From assembly GCF_903970965.1 (NCBI RefSeq), contig NZ_CAJCKW010000003.1, positions 124,001-188,000 on the forward strand: a stretch of DNA of 64,000 bases. The letters are read 5' to 3'. Within the stretch, counting starts at the first letter, position 1; each line of letters starts with the position of its first letter. Source of the DNA: Aureimonas sp. ME7 (GTDB lineage Bacteria > Pseudomonadota > Alphaproteobacteria > Rhizobiales > Rhizobiaceae). The position numbers were made by a program, and so were the translations under genes. The notes below the pieces were generated by a model that ran no database searches, was not told the DNA's origin, and worked only from the letters and a program-made list of their open reading frames with translations. This document shows positions 9,001 through 15,904 of the stretch, piece by piece.

Positions 9001-9831
9001 TTGCGCGCCGATCTTCTACCCCCCGTTCTCGAGACTGCTGCTCAGGAAGGCTTCGAGCCGACGCCGGAGGCGGTTCTCGGTCTCGTGCGCGAACTGTCCG
9101 CCGGCGCCCGGCTTCCGCTGGAAACCACGAGCGCGGATGTGTCGATCGGCGCCGGAACGCTGCGCCTTGCACCCGTCGCGGTGTCCCTGCCCGGGGCGGA
9201 GTTGCGGGCGGCGGCAGCCTTCGACCTTCGCCGAGGCGATGTCGCATCCGAACTGACCCTGGCACTCACCCCGCCGGCGGACGAGGCGATCGCCGACCAG
9301 GTGCCGGCCATCGGCGAGCGGATCGCGGGGCCCTGGCGGGCGCCCGAGCGCGTGGCCTCAGTGGAAGCGCTGACGGGCTATCTCTCGGCGCTCGCCTATC
9401 GGCGCGAACAGGAGCGCATCGAGGCGCTCCAGGACGACTTACGCGAAACCGTGCGGCTGCGCCGGGAAGCGCGGGTGTATCGCGAGCGCGAGCGGGTGCG
9501 CGCGGCCCTGCGCGACGACCGGCTGGCCCGCGAGGCGGAAACCAGGGCCGAGGCCGAACGGGCCGAGCGGCAGCGCCTGGAGGAGGAGGAAGCCCGTCGC
9601 CGGCAGGCGGCCGAGGCCGAGCGCGCGGCGCGAGCCGCCGAGCAAGCGCGCGAACGCGACGAAGCGGCACGCCGCGCGGCAGCACAGGCGGCTGCGTCGG
9701 CCCCCGCCACTCCGCCGCCCACACCGCGCAGCGATCCCACGCCCTCGTTCGAAATTGGGCCGATCGCACCCGAGCGTCCGGCGAGCGGGTTCGGCGGCTT
9801 GCCGGGCGTCGGCGACCCCAACCGTTTTTGA
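6079..9831 (+). CDS. AsmA-like envelope protein with C-terminal coiled coil
   Basis: 1250 residues. The ATG at 6079 is chosen because it gives MKLFIALGSLLILALVALLIG, a single N-terminal membrane anchor, and is preceded by GGGGAGG; a longer upstream frame adds 28 residues without a signal. After the anchor comes the AsmA-type start (VDWTSYRSSFEREASRILGQRVEVRG), and then a very long beta-rich periplasmic region with repeated DLDL/SADL strands, typical of AsmA/YhjG/TamB-like bridge proteins that are linked to lipid transport and outer-membrane homeostasis. Residues about 1095-1205 form a highly charged Arg/Glu coiled coil and the end is Pro-rich. That tail is unusual for the family. The gene is divergent from uvrD and stands alone. 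Confidence 0.85.
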   Translation: MKLFIALGSLLILALVALLIGPRFVDWTSYRSSFEREASRILGQRVEVRGQASARLLPFPSLSFTDVVVGDDPADPVLQIGGFRMDAELAPYLSGEIRIFHMRLDGPALSVPVGADGSIRWPIGAGSAPPSETVVLERIEIAGGSALFLDRRSGRSLALSRIDGNLSAQSLRGPFNGTATLEANGEPLAASLTTGTGAGEGKLAFRLTLDSQRIDARASLDAIASSLPGEPLVEGALSVLSPIDPAAKPDQARTSILPPLRLATKLTVTPSSVAAADLRAEVGGRDTPYVATGSALIDVGSIPRFDLALEGQAIDVDEVAPPQPTEASGPSLADRIEAVRLALERLPSPRMPGRVRLALPLVTFGDTPVRNVSLAGSPAGDGWSLQSLSAELPGRTLVEASGVVRTDEAPGFRGSLLVAVRQPAAFLGWAGGAADPALAALPRAGFSAKVALSASDQSFEDLEVDLGGQTLAGSIRRTVRPEGRASAVDLRGDAVDLGPVMALARMVAARGAQAEANERFDVQFSTGPARFGDFSADGIDMDFSLDRNLVDLAGFDARNFAGADIHAEGTLADPFGFPRPDLSLEVSAEAPEQLASFLRRRLPQSPLAEALEARARAMGPLSLSGTAVSTGANRADLTLDLTGQAAGTDLALRLALQNGLEAATANGRFGLDLTLAQNDATVLLEQFGLSTLPVGEEEPLSAVLSASGVPNEPIAVSAKLRSTDAELSAEGTATLGGQGVESADLDLALRGGDLSPWLTRLAVAAGQPADGLPAELSGRLSWRGASWSLGGVTGLVAGSRLGADLHAEAGAPVSGTLDLADLSLDWLATVVTGTDASGAIDAAAAPFAATLLPSRAYRVSLAAERATGLGLTLSNLRAAVDGEGPRLSASSLSATLPDGASLGASGELRNVSGFLSTELDLALREQPIPAGNGVLQGQLSATANLRGGGQSFDALLGSLDGTGRVTLANGALEGLRADLLPPVLETAAQEGFEPTPEAVLGLVRELSAGARLPLETTSADVSIGAGTLRLAPVAVSLPGAELRAAAAFDLRRGDVASELTLALTPPADEAIADQVPAIGERIAGPWRAPERVASVEALTGYLSALAYRREQERIEALQDDLRETVRLRREARVYRERERVRAALRDDRLAREAETRAEAERAERQRLEEEEARRRQAAEAERAARAAEQARERDEAARRAAAQAAASAPATPPPTPRSDPTPSFEIGPIAPERPASGFGGLPGVGDPNRF

Positions 9832-10366
9832 GCGATCGTCTCGGCGACGTGGCGCGCCGAATGCGGTCGATCGGTCCCGTCGTGTCCGATGCGCGATCGC
9901 GCGGTGGTCTATAACGTTTTTCGACCGGGTCGAGCGCTCATCATCGTGCGGACGCGCGCCTGCGCGGCGGGGTGCTTTCGCTTTGCGGCAGCGTTGCTCG
10001 TCCGTCACCATACGGAGGCATCGCTCCCTCCTCGGGTCTTGCCGCGAGGCGAAACCACCGGCCTGCCGACCATTCAACCCGGTCGGAAAACGCTCTAAGA
10101 GGAAGCCGCGGGCTCTTCGACGCCGCCAAGGCGGGGCGGGGAAGGCACTTGGGAGGGCGCCGAGGTCGCTTGCGGATGGAGCCAGCGAGGACCAGTTCGG
10201 TCTCGTCGCGGACAGATCCCAAACTTCGTCTGCCCCTCCAAGTCGGGCGAGAGAACGCAGGCCCGAAGGAGGATCGCGCAGTGACGACATCACCGCTCTC
10301 CGGAAGGTTCGGGCCGGGCGAGGCGCTTGGCCAGCCCCAAGCGTGGCTGATGCGCGGTTTCTTCGC
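9832..10366. other. Non-coding gap between AsmA-like gene and RHH gene
   Basis: No gene was recognised in these 535 bases. The first half is largely the second copy of the dispersed repeat (9915-10097). The remaining 270 bases show no clear promoter, hairpin or coding pattern. The flanking genes converge here, so a transcription terminator would be expected, but none with a T-run is visible. Confidence 0.5.
9915..10097. repeat. Dispersed palindromic-ended repeat, copy B
   Basis: This copy aligns with 2906-3090. The left end reads TTTTTCGACCGGGT and the right end ACCCGGTCGGAAAA, so the element has inverted terminal repeats of about 14 bp and could fold as a long hairpin. The CGCTCTAA right boundary matches CGCTCTAG of copy A. 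It sits between convergent genes, a usual place for small interspersed elements. No open frame is conserved between the two copies. Confidence 0.6.
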
Positions 10367-10591
10367 TCAGTCGTGGGTCGGCAGGCGCGCCATGACGCTG
10401 GCCAGGACATGCAGCCGGATGGCGGAGGACAGATTGGTCTCGGGCGCGCGGGCGCCGTCGATTTCGGCGATCAGGGCGGCGAGGCTGGTGTGGCGCCGCG
10501 CGGCGATCGCCTTCAGTTCCAGCCAGAAGGCGTCCTCCAGGCTGATGGAGGTTCGGTGTCCTCGGATCGACAGGGAGCGCTTTTCGATCAT
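10367..10591 (-). CDS. Ribbon-helix-helix domain protein (RHH_4 type)
   Basis: 74 residues. The sequence (KRSLSIRGHRTSISLEDAFW, then LKAIAARRHTSLAALIAEID) matches the alphaproteobacterial RHH_4 family: a short beta strand carrying R-H-R/T-S-I-S-L, followed by two helices. Such proteins are dimeric DNA-binding factors, often of unknown target. The start ATG is at 10591. It is the last gene of the minus-strand group ssrA-sspB-DUF4169-RHH, 120 bp after the DUF4169 gene, so it may be cotranscribed. No toxin partner is adjacent, which argues against an antitoxin role. Confidence 0.8.
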   Translation of the reverse strand: MIEKRSLSIRGHRTSISLEDAFWLELKAIAARRHTSLAALIAEIDGARAPETNLSSAIRLHVLASVMARLPTHD

Positions 10592-10711
10592 CGCAAATGG
10601 GCTCCAGCAGGGCTCCCAAAGGACTCGGACCGGATCTCGCGGGCGTGAGACGCAAGGCAGGAGAGCGGCGAAACAGACACCCGTCCTGTCATCGCCGTAC
10701 GCGCCATCTCT

Positions 10712-10918
10712 CTACTCGTCGTTGGAATAGCTGCCCCGATCGGAACGATCCCGACGCGCGTCGTCGAGTTGCCGCTCGGCACGCTCGGTTTCGACGCGCA
10801 GTTTCGCCTTCTCGCCCTTCGTGCGCCCGTGCTTGGCACGATTTTCGGCCGCTTGCGACTGCGCGGCCTGTCGGTCGGCGCGCTTTCGCGCCTGACGCAG
10901 ATTGACGACCTCGCCCAA
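10712..10918 (-). CDS. DUF4169 family protein
   Basis: 68 residues, very basic and helical. The start (GEVVNLRQARKRADRQ) and the central AAENRAKHGRTKGEKAKLR segment are the signature of DUF4169, a small protein family of alphaproteobacteria without an assigned function. The only plausible start is TTG at 10918, three bases after the sspB stop, with no strong Shine-Dalgarno sequence, so translation is probably coupled to sspB. The high Lys/Arg content would allow nucleic-acid binding, but that is inference from composition. Linkage to sspB recurs in related genomes to my knowledge. Confidence 0.8.
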   Translation of the reverse strand: MGEVVNLRQARKRADRQAAQSQAAENRAKHGRTKGEKAKLRVETERAERQLDDARRDRSDRGSYSNDE

Positions 10919-10921
10919 GGG

Positions 10922-11515
10922 TCAGGTCTTCTTGCGGAACGCGTCCAAGGAGACGACGTCGGCCGAGCCCTTTTCGGATGCCGCCTTATCGTCGGCTTCC
11001 GGCTTGGGCGCCGCCTCCTTCGAGGCGGACTTCGAAGCCGCGGCCTTTGCGGCGGGGGCTTTGGCCGGGGCGGGCTTCACCGCGACCGGGGCGGTGGCGA
11101 CCGGCGCCAGCGCGGTCGGGGCGGGGGTGTCCTCGTCCTGCGAGTTCGCGGCGTCCATGTCGCGCACGTCGAATTCGAGCTCGAAGTTGACGGCCGGGTC
11201 GTAGAAGCCGCGAATGGCGCTGAACGGAATCAGGAGGCGCTCGGGGATATCGGAAAAGGACAGGCCGACCTCGAAGGCCGTGTCGTTGACCGACAGGTCC
11301 CAGTACTGGTGCTGAATGACGATCGTCATCAGTTCGGGATACTTTTCCCGCAGGCGCGAGGAGATGCGCACGCCGGGCGCCGAGGTCAGGAAGGTGATGA
11401 AGAAGTGATGCTCGCCGGGCAGACCGGTCTTCACGACCTCGCTCAGCACCTTGCGGATCACCCCGCGCAGGGCATCCTGCGCCAGAACATCGTATCGGAT
11501 AAGGTCCTGGCCCAT
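10922..11515 (-). CDS. sspB: SspB-like ClpXP adaptor protein
   Basis: 197 residues. SspB tethers ssrA-tagged proteins and other substrates to ClpXP for degradation. The N-terminal 120 residues match the alphaproteobacterial SspB fold (RYDVLAQDALRGVIRKVLSE, HHFFITFLTSAPGVRIS, LSVNDTAFEVGLSFSDIPERLLIPFSAI). It is followed by an Ala/Pro/Lys-rich low-complexity linker and a short C-terminal motif region (ADVVSLDAFRKKT) equivalent to the ClpX-binding XB tail. The ATG at 11515 lies directly downstream of ssrA on the same strand, so the tag RNA and the tag adaptor are neighbours. It is followed at 3 bp by the DUF4169 gene. Confidence 0.93.
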   Translation of the reverse strand: MGQDLIRYDVLAQDALRGVIRKVLSEVVKTGLPGEHHFFITFLTSAPGVRISSRLREKYPELMTIVIQHQYWDLSVNDTAFEVGLSFSDIPERLLIPFSAIRGFYDPAVNFELEFDVRDMDAANSQDEDTPAPTALAPVATAPVAVKPAPAKAPAAKAAASKSASKEAAPKPEADDKAASEKGSADVVSLDAFRKKT

Positions 11516-11570
11516 CGGTGGTCCTGAATTCGCAAACGCTCGGCTTCGAGCCCCGACCGGGCCCTTCGAA

Positions 11571-11870
11571 AGAAGTGGAGGCTTCTGTTGCCAGGTGCCT
11601 CCGGACCCCGCCTATGAGTGCGAACCCACAGGGCTTGATTCGAAGCTATCGCACCGCGTTACGCGGCGAGACGGGCTTCCGCATAGTTGTCGTTGGCAAC
11701 TATTTTTACAGCCCGATGACGGTGGTACCATGCCGAGCGAAAGAACGATCTTTACACCCTCGTCGATCCTATTTCGCCCCCGCCTCAACCCACGCGTCGC
11801 GGGTGGGCTCAGGTGGAGGCGCCGGGTACCGCCCCCGGGTCCGAAAGGTTTATTTCATCGGCCGTTTATC
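11571..11870 (-). ncRNA. ssrA: tmRNA, circularly permuted two-piece form
   Basis: Transfer-messenger RNA that rescues stalled ribosomes. On the minus strand 11697-11659 encodes the tag ANDNYAEARLAA followed by TAA. The gene is permuted: the acceptor piece (with GGACCCGGGGGCGGTACCC) comes first and ends at 11812 with ..CGCCTCC-A-CC. After a 30-base intervening segment the coding piece begins at 11781 with GGGGGCGAAATAGGATCGAC. GGGGGCG (11781-11775) pairs with CGCCTCC (11821-11815) with one G-U pair to form the alanine-type acceptor stem. The terminal A of CCA is not encoded. The outer ends (about 11571 and 11870) are estimated; a GGAGGC/GCCTCC hairpin lies at the 3' side. It is immediately upstream of sspB. 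Confidence 0.93.
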
Positions 11871-12042
11871 GCCATAGCCGGAACAAGTCCGGCACGGAGG
11901 AATATAGGGTTTCCCGGGCGCCGTGAAAAGACGGGAAATCGCGGGCGGGGCGGAGGAATCGGTTGAAAGGCGCTTCGGGCGTATCGACTCCGGCGGCCGA
12001 AATGGGGAATCCATCGCACTCGGCCCGCGCTTGGGAGGCATC

Positions 12043-12837
12043 ATGCAGCAATATCTCGATCTCCTGGCCCGCGCGCTCGACCACGGTACGGATCGCGGCG
12101 ACCGGACGGGAACGGGAACGCGCGGCGTCTTCGGCCATCAGATGCGCTTTGATCTGGCCGAGGGCTTTCCCCTCGTCACCACCAAGAAGCTTCACCTGCG
12201 CTCCATCATCCACGAGCTTCTCTGGTTCCTAAGAGGCGAAACCAACATCGCCTATCTCAAGGCCAACGGCGTGCGCATCTGGGACGAATGGGCCGACGAG
12301 AACGGCGATCTCGGACCGGTCTATGGCTCGCAGTGGCGCTCCTGGCCGGACGGGCGGGGCGGTCATATCGACCAGATCGCGAACGTCGTCGAGGAGATTC
12401 GCCGCAACCCGAACTCGCGCCGCCTGATCGTCTCGGCCTGGAACCCGGCGCTGGTGGACGAGATGGCGCTGCCGCCCTGCCACTGCCTGTTCCAGTTCTA
12501 TGTCGCCGACGGCCGGCTGTCCTGCCAGCTCTACCAGCGCTCGGGCGATATCTTCCTCGGCGTGCCCTTCAACATGGCCTCCTACGCGCTCCTGACCCAG
12601 ATGGTCGCGCAGGTGACCGGCCTCCAGCCCGGCGACTTCGTCCACACGCTGGGCGACGCGCATCTCTACCACAACCATCTCGAACAGGCCCGCCTGCAGC
12701 TGACGCGCGAGCCGCTCGCGCTGCCGCGTCTCGTCCTGAACCCGGACGTGCGCGACCTCTTCGCCTTCCGCTTCGAGGACATCGCGATCGAGGGCTACGA
12801 GGCGCACGGGCACATCGCTGCGCCGGTGGCGGTCTAA
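12043..12837 (+). CDS. thyA: Thymidylate synthase
   Basis: 264 residues, the same length as the E. coli enzyme. It converts dUMP to dTMP with methylenetetrahydrofolate and releases dihydrofolate. Visible motifs: [19 protein letters not shown] near the N-terminus, [11 protein letters not shown], and the catalytic-cysteine segment [14 protein letters not shown] followed by [13 protein letters not shown] and GDAHLYHNH. The ATG at 12043 is chosen over an upstream one at 11923 because it gives the conserved MQQYLDLL start and has GGGAGG seven bases before it. folA follows after 4 bp, so the enzyme that makes dihydrofolate and the one that reduces it are cotranscribed. Confidence 0.97.
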   Translation: MQQYLDLLARALDHGTDRGDRTGTGTRGVFGHQMRFDLAEGFPLVTTKKLHLRSIIHELLWFLRGETNIAYLKANGVRIWDEWADENGDLGPVYGSQWRSWPDGRGGHIDQIANVVEEIRRNPNSRRLIVSAWNPALVDEMALPPCHCLFQFYVADGRLSCQLYQRSGDIFLGVPFNMASYALLTQMVAQVTGLQPGDFVHTLGDAHLYHNHLEQARLQLTREPLALPRLVLNPDVRDLFAFRFEDIAIEGYEAHGHIAAPVAV

Positions 12838-12841
12838 GGGG

Positions 12842-13372
12842 ATGACGAACGGGCTTCCTCTCGTCGCCGTCGTGGCCACTGCCCGCAACGGGGTGATCGG
12901 CCTTCGCGGCGCGATGCCCTGGTCGATCCCCTCCGATCTCAAGCGCTACCGCGCGCTCACCATGGGCAAGCCGATGATCATGGGCCGGCGCACGCTGGAA
13001 TCCATCGGCCGCGTGCTCGACGGGCGCGACACGATCGTATTGACCCATGCGGGGAGCCTGCCCTTCGAGGGGGCGATTCTGGCGTCTTCGGTGGAAGATG
13101 CGTTGGCCAAGGCGCACGATGCGGCGGATCGGCGCAGCGCGAACGAAATCGTGATCGCGGGGGGAGGCGAGATCTACCGCGCCTTCATGCCGCTGACCGC
13201 GCGCATCGCGCGAACCGTGATCGACGCGGCGCCGGACGGCGACGCGTTCTTTCCCGATCCGGGAGGGCAAGGCTTCGAGCTGACCGCCTCCGAGCCGGGC
13301 TCTCAAGGCCCGCGCGACAGCGCCTCCACGCGTTTCGAGCTCTGGGAGCGGGCGCGGCAAGCGGCGGCCTGA
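12842..13372 (+). CDS. folA: Dihydrofolate reductase
   Basis: 176 residues. NADPH-dependent reduction of dihydrofolate to tetrahydrofolate. The family pattern is clear: VAVVATARNGVIGLRGAMPW at the N-terminus, DLKRYRALTMGKPMIMGRRTLESIG, then IVIAGGGEIYRAFMPLTARI and a C-terminal FELTASE strand. In this chromosomal form the acidic active-site residue follows the usual PWxxPxD pattern (PWSIPSDLKRY). The start codon lies 4 bp after thyA. The pair forms one transcription unit that recycles the folate consumed in thymidylate synthesis. hflK follows after about 200 bp with its own likely promoter. Confidence 0.96.
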   Translation: MTNGLPLVAVVATARNGVIGLRGAMPWSIPSDLKRYRALTMGKPMIMGRRTLESIGRVLDGRDTIVLTHAGSLPFEGAILASSVEDALAKAHDAADRRSANEIVIAGGGEIYRAFMPLTARIARTVIDAAPDGDAFFPDPGGQGFELTASEPGSQGPRDSASTRFELWERARQAAA

Positions 13373-13569
13373 GCGCGCCGGGCGAGCCTCGATCGCGATG
13401 CCCGCACCGCCCTGCCGGATGAGGCAGGCGCTAACCATGGCGCGGGGCGGTCGATCATTCGCGGGAAGCGCGCGTTGAAACGCGATTTTGCGGTTCCTAT
13501 AAGGAGTTGACGACGCGCATCCGGGCATCCGGCCCGAATGCGTTCTCGAGGTTTATCGGAAGGACATCC

Positions 13570-14787
13570 ATGCCCTGGAGCAATCAGACGGGGAACGGCG
13601 GCTGGAAAGGCGGCGGCGGCGGCGGACCCTGGGGGCAGGGACCGCAGGGTCCGCGCCCCGGCGGCAACAACAACTCGCCTGATCTCGAGGACATCCTGCG
13701 TCGCGGCCAGGATCGGCTTCGCCGCGCCATGCCGGGAGGCGGCGGCGGACGTGGCGCGGGTTCGGGCGGCGGCGCCGCGCTCGCGGGCCTTGCCGTCATC
13801 GGCCTCGGCGTCGTCTGGCTGATGAACGCGGTCTACACCGTCCAGCCGGACGAGCGGGGCGTCGAACTCCTGTTCGGCAAGCCCAACGAGCAGCTTTCCG
13901 AGCCGGGGCTCCATTTCGTGATGTGGCCGTTCGAGACGGTGGAGACCGTTTCCACCTCCGAAAGCCAGGTGACGATCGGGGGAACGCAGGGCGGCGAAAC
14001 GTCGGGCCTGATGCTGTCGGGCGATCAGAACATCGTCGATGTCCAGTTCACCGTGAACTACCGGGTCGAGAAGCCGGTGGACTATCTCTTCAAGGTCCAG
14101 GACCCGCCGTCCCTTCTACGTCAGGTTGCGGAAAGCGCCATGCGCGAGGTCGTCGGCCGGCGTCCCGTCGAGGACGTGTTCCGCGACGACCGTGCCGGCA
14201 TCGCCGAGCAGGTGCGCGCCATCACCCAGGACACGCTCAACAATTACGGGTCGGGCCTCGTGGTCAATCAGATCACGATCCAAGAAGCCGCACCCCCCTC
14301 CGACGTGGCGGACGCCTTCGAAGAGGTCCAGCGCGCCGAGCAGAACGAGGCGCAGTTCATCGACGAGGCGCGCCGCTATCAGAACGAACAGCTCGGTCGC
14401 GCGCGAGGCGAGGCGGTGCAGATCCGCGAGGACGCGGCGGCCTACAAGAACCGCGTGGTTCAGGAGGCGCAGGGCGAATCGCAGCGCTTCAGCGCGATTC
14501 TCCAGGAATACGAGCAGGCGCCCGAGATCACGCGCCAGCGCCTGTATTTCGAAACGATGGAGGGCGTGCTCGGAAATTCCGCCAAGGTCATCATGGACCC
14601 CAGCGCGAATGGACAGGGTGTCGTGCCCTACCTGCCGTTGAACGAGCTTCAGCGCCCGAGCGCGTCGGCACCCAACGCGGTCGGCGGGACGCGCACCATC
14701 CAGCCCAGCGGCACGACCGCCGCGCCGACACCGCCCGCGCCGACCCAGGGCGTCAACCTTTCCAGCGTCCAGGGGGCGACCCGATGA
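13570..14787 (+). CDS. hflK: FtsH protease activity modulator HflK
   Basis: 405 residues. Membrane partner of HflC; the complex encloses the FtsH protease and modulates turnover of membrane proteins. Residues 1-65 are Gly/Asn/Pro-rich (the usual HflK N-terminal arm), residues about 68-88 form the single membrane span (LAGLAVIGLGVVWLMNAVYT), and the SPFH/band-7 domain follows (PDERGVELLFGKPNEQLSEPGLH). A charged helical segment (EVQRAEQNEAQFIDEARRYQ) and a Pro/Thr-rich tail end the protein. The ATG at 13570 gives the conserved MPWSNQ start, preceded by GGAAGGACA. The stop overlaps the hflC start (ATGA). Confidence 0.95.
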   Translation: MPWSNQTGNGGWKGGGGGGPWGQGPQGPRPGGNNNSPDLEDILRRGQDRLRRAMPGGGGGRGAGSGGGAALAGLAVIGLGVVWLMNAVYTVQPDERGVELLFGKPNEQLSEPGLHFVMWPFETVETVSTSESQVTIGGTQGGETSGLMLSGDQNIVDVQFTVNYRVEKPVDYLFKVQDPPSLLRQVAESAMREVVGRRPVEDVFRDDRAGIAEQVRAITQDTLNNYGSGLVVNQITIQEAAPPSDVADAFEEVQRAEQNEAQFIDEARRYQNEQLGRARGEAVQIREDAAAYKNRVVQEAQGESQRFSAILQEYEQAPEITRQRLYFETMEGVLGNSAKVIMDPSANGQGVVPYLPLNELQRPSASAPNAVGGTRTIQPSGTTAAPTPPAPTQGVNLSSVQGATR

Positions 14788-15776
14788 GCAACCGCGTCTA
14801 TGGCGTTCTCGCGGTCGTTCTGGTCGGCCTCTTCGTTCTCTACAATTCCGTCTTCATCGTCCGCGAGGGCAATCAGGCGGTGGTGACCCGCTTCGGCCAG
14901 ATCCAGAGGGTGGTCACCGACCCCGGCCTTTACTTCAAGCTGCCGGCCAACTTCGCGGGCGCTGACAATATCCAGATCCTGCCGAACCGTCTGCTGCGGC
15001 TCGATCTCGACAACATCCGGGTCCAGGTATCGGGCGGTGCCTTCTACATCGTCGACGCGTTCCTTGTGTACAGCATCGACGATGCCGCCAGATTCCGGCA
15101 GGCGGCTTCGGGTTCGGTGGAACAGGGCGAGCAGCGCCTGCGCAATCGGTTCGATTCGGCCGTGCGCAGCGTCTACGGTCGCCGAAACTTCGAGTCCGCC
15201 CTTTCGGATGAGCGCGCGCAGATGATGGTCGAGGTCCGCGATCTCATCAGACCTGAGGCGGCCTCGCTCGGCGTCAATCTGCAGGACGTGCGCATCCGCC
15301 GCACCGACCTGACCAACGACGTGTCGCAGCAGACCTATGCCCGCATGCGGGCCGAGCGTCTGGCCGAGGCCGAGCGGGTGCGCGCGCGCGGCCGCGTTTC
15401 GGCCCGTGAGATCCGCGCCGCGGCCGATCGCAACCTGTCGGAAACGGTGGCCGACGCGCGTCGCGACTCCGAGATCCTTCAGGGCGAGGGCGAGGCGGAG
15501 CGGTCTTCCATCTTCGCCTCCGCCTATCAGCGCGACCCGGAGTTCTTCCAGTTCTACCGCGCGATGCAGGCCTATCGCACCGCGTTGGAAAATGGGGGGA
15601 CGACCATGCTGCTGCGCCCCGATTCGGAGTTCTTCCGCTACTTCGAGCGCCCCGGCGGCCCCGCGGCCGGGAGCGCCTCGGCGTCCTCCGCAACGCCGCC
15701 CGCTGCCGCGGCGGCTGCACCGCCGGCGCCGCCTGCGGCAGCGTCGCCTCCCCCGGCGCCCGCACCGGCCAACTGA
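14784..15776 (+). CDS. hflC: FtsH protease modulator HflC
   Basis: 330 residues. It has an N-terminal membrane anchor (about residues 5-25, VYGVLAVVLVGLFVLYNSVF) followed by a band-7 domain (VREGNQAVVTRFGQIQRVVTDPGLYFKLP), a coiled-coil part with ADRNLSETVADARRDSEILQGEGEAE, and the QRDPEFFQFYRAMQAYRTAL segment typical of HflC. The C-terminal 40 residues are Ala/Pro/Ser-rich low complexity, longer than in E. coli. It overlaps hflK by four bases, so the subunits are made in a coupled manner. A terminator-like hairpin follows before degP. Confidence 0.95.
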   Translation: MSNRVYGVLAVVLVGLFVLYNSVFIVREGNQAVVTRFGQIQRVVTDPGLYFKLPANFAGADNIQILPNRLLRLDLDNIRVQVSGGAFYIVDAFLVYSIDDAARFRQAASGSVEQGEQRLRNRFDSAVRSVYGRRNFESALSDERAQMMVEVRDLIRPEAASLGVNLQDVRIRRTDLTNDVSQQTYARMRAERLAEAERVRARGRVSAREIRAAADRNLSETVADARRDSEILQGEGEAERSSIFASAYQRDPEFFQFYRAMQAYRTALENGGTTMLLRPDSEFFRYFERPGGPAAGSASASSATPPAAAAAAPPAPPAAASPPPAPAPAN

Positions 15777-15796
15777 TCCAACACGCGATCCCATAC

Positions 15797-15827
15797 GAAG
15801 CCCGCTGCCGGAAAGGCGGCGGGCTTC
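15797..15827 (+). terminator. Hairpin after hflC
   Basis: GAAGCCCGCTGCC pairs with GGCGGCGGGCTTC (one G-U pair) around a 5-base loop and is followed by TTGATT. The stem is strong but the T-run is short, so it may be a partial terminator that lowers readthrough from hflKC into degP or stabilises the hflC mRNA end. Confidence 0.6.
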
Positions 15828-15904
15828 TTGATTCCAACGCTTTTATCGGCTTGCCTTTCCCCCACGGCTCGCCCATGCCCCTCCCGTTCGGCCGAGGATT
15901 CTTC

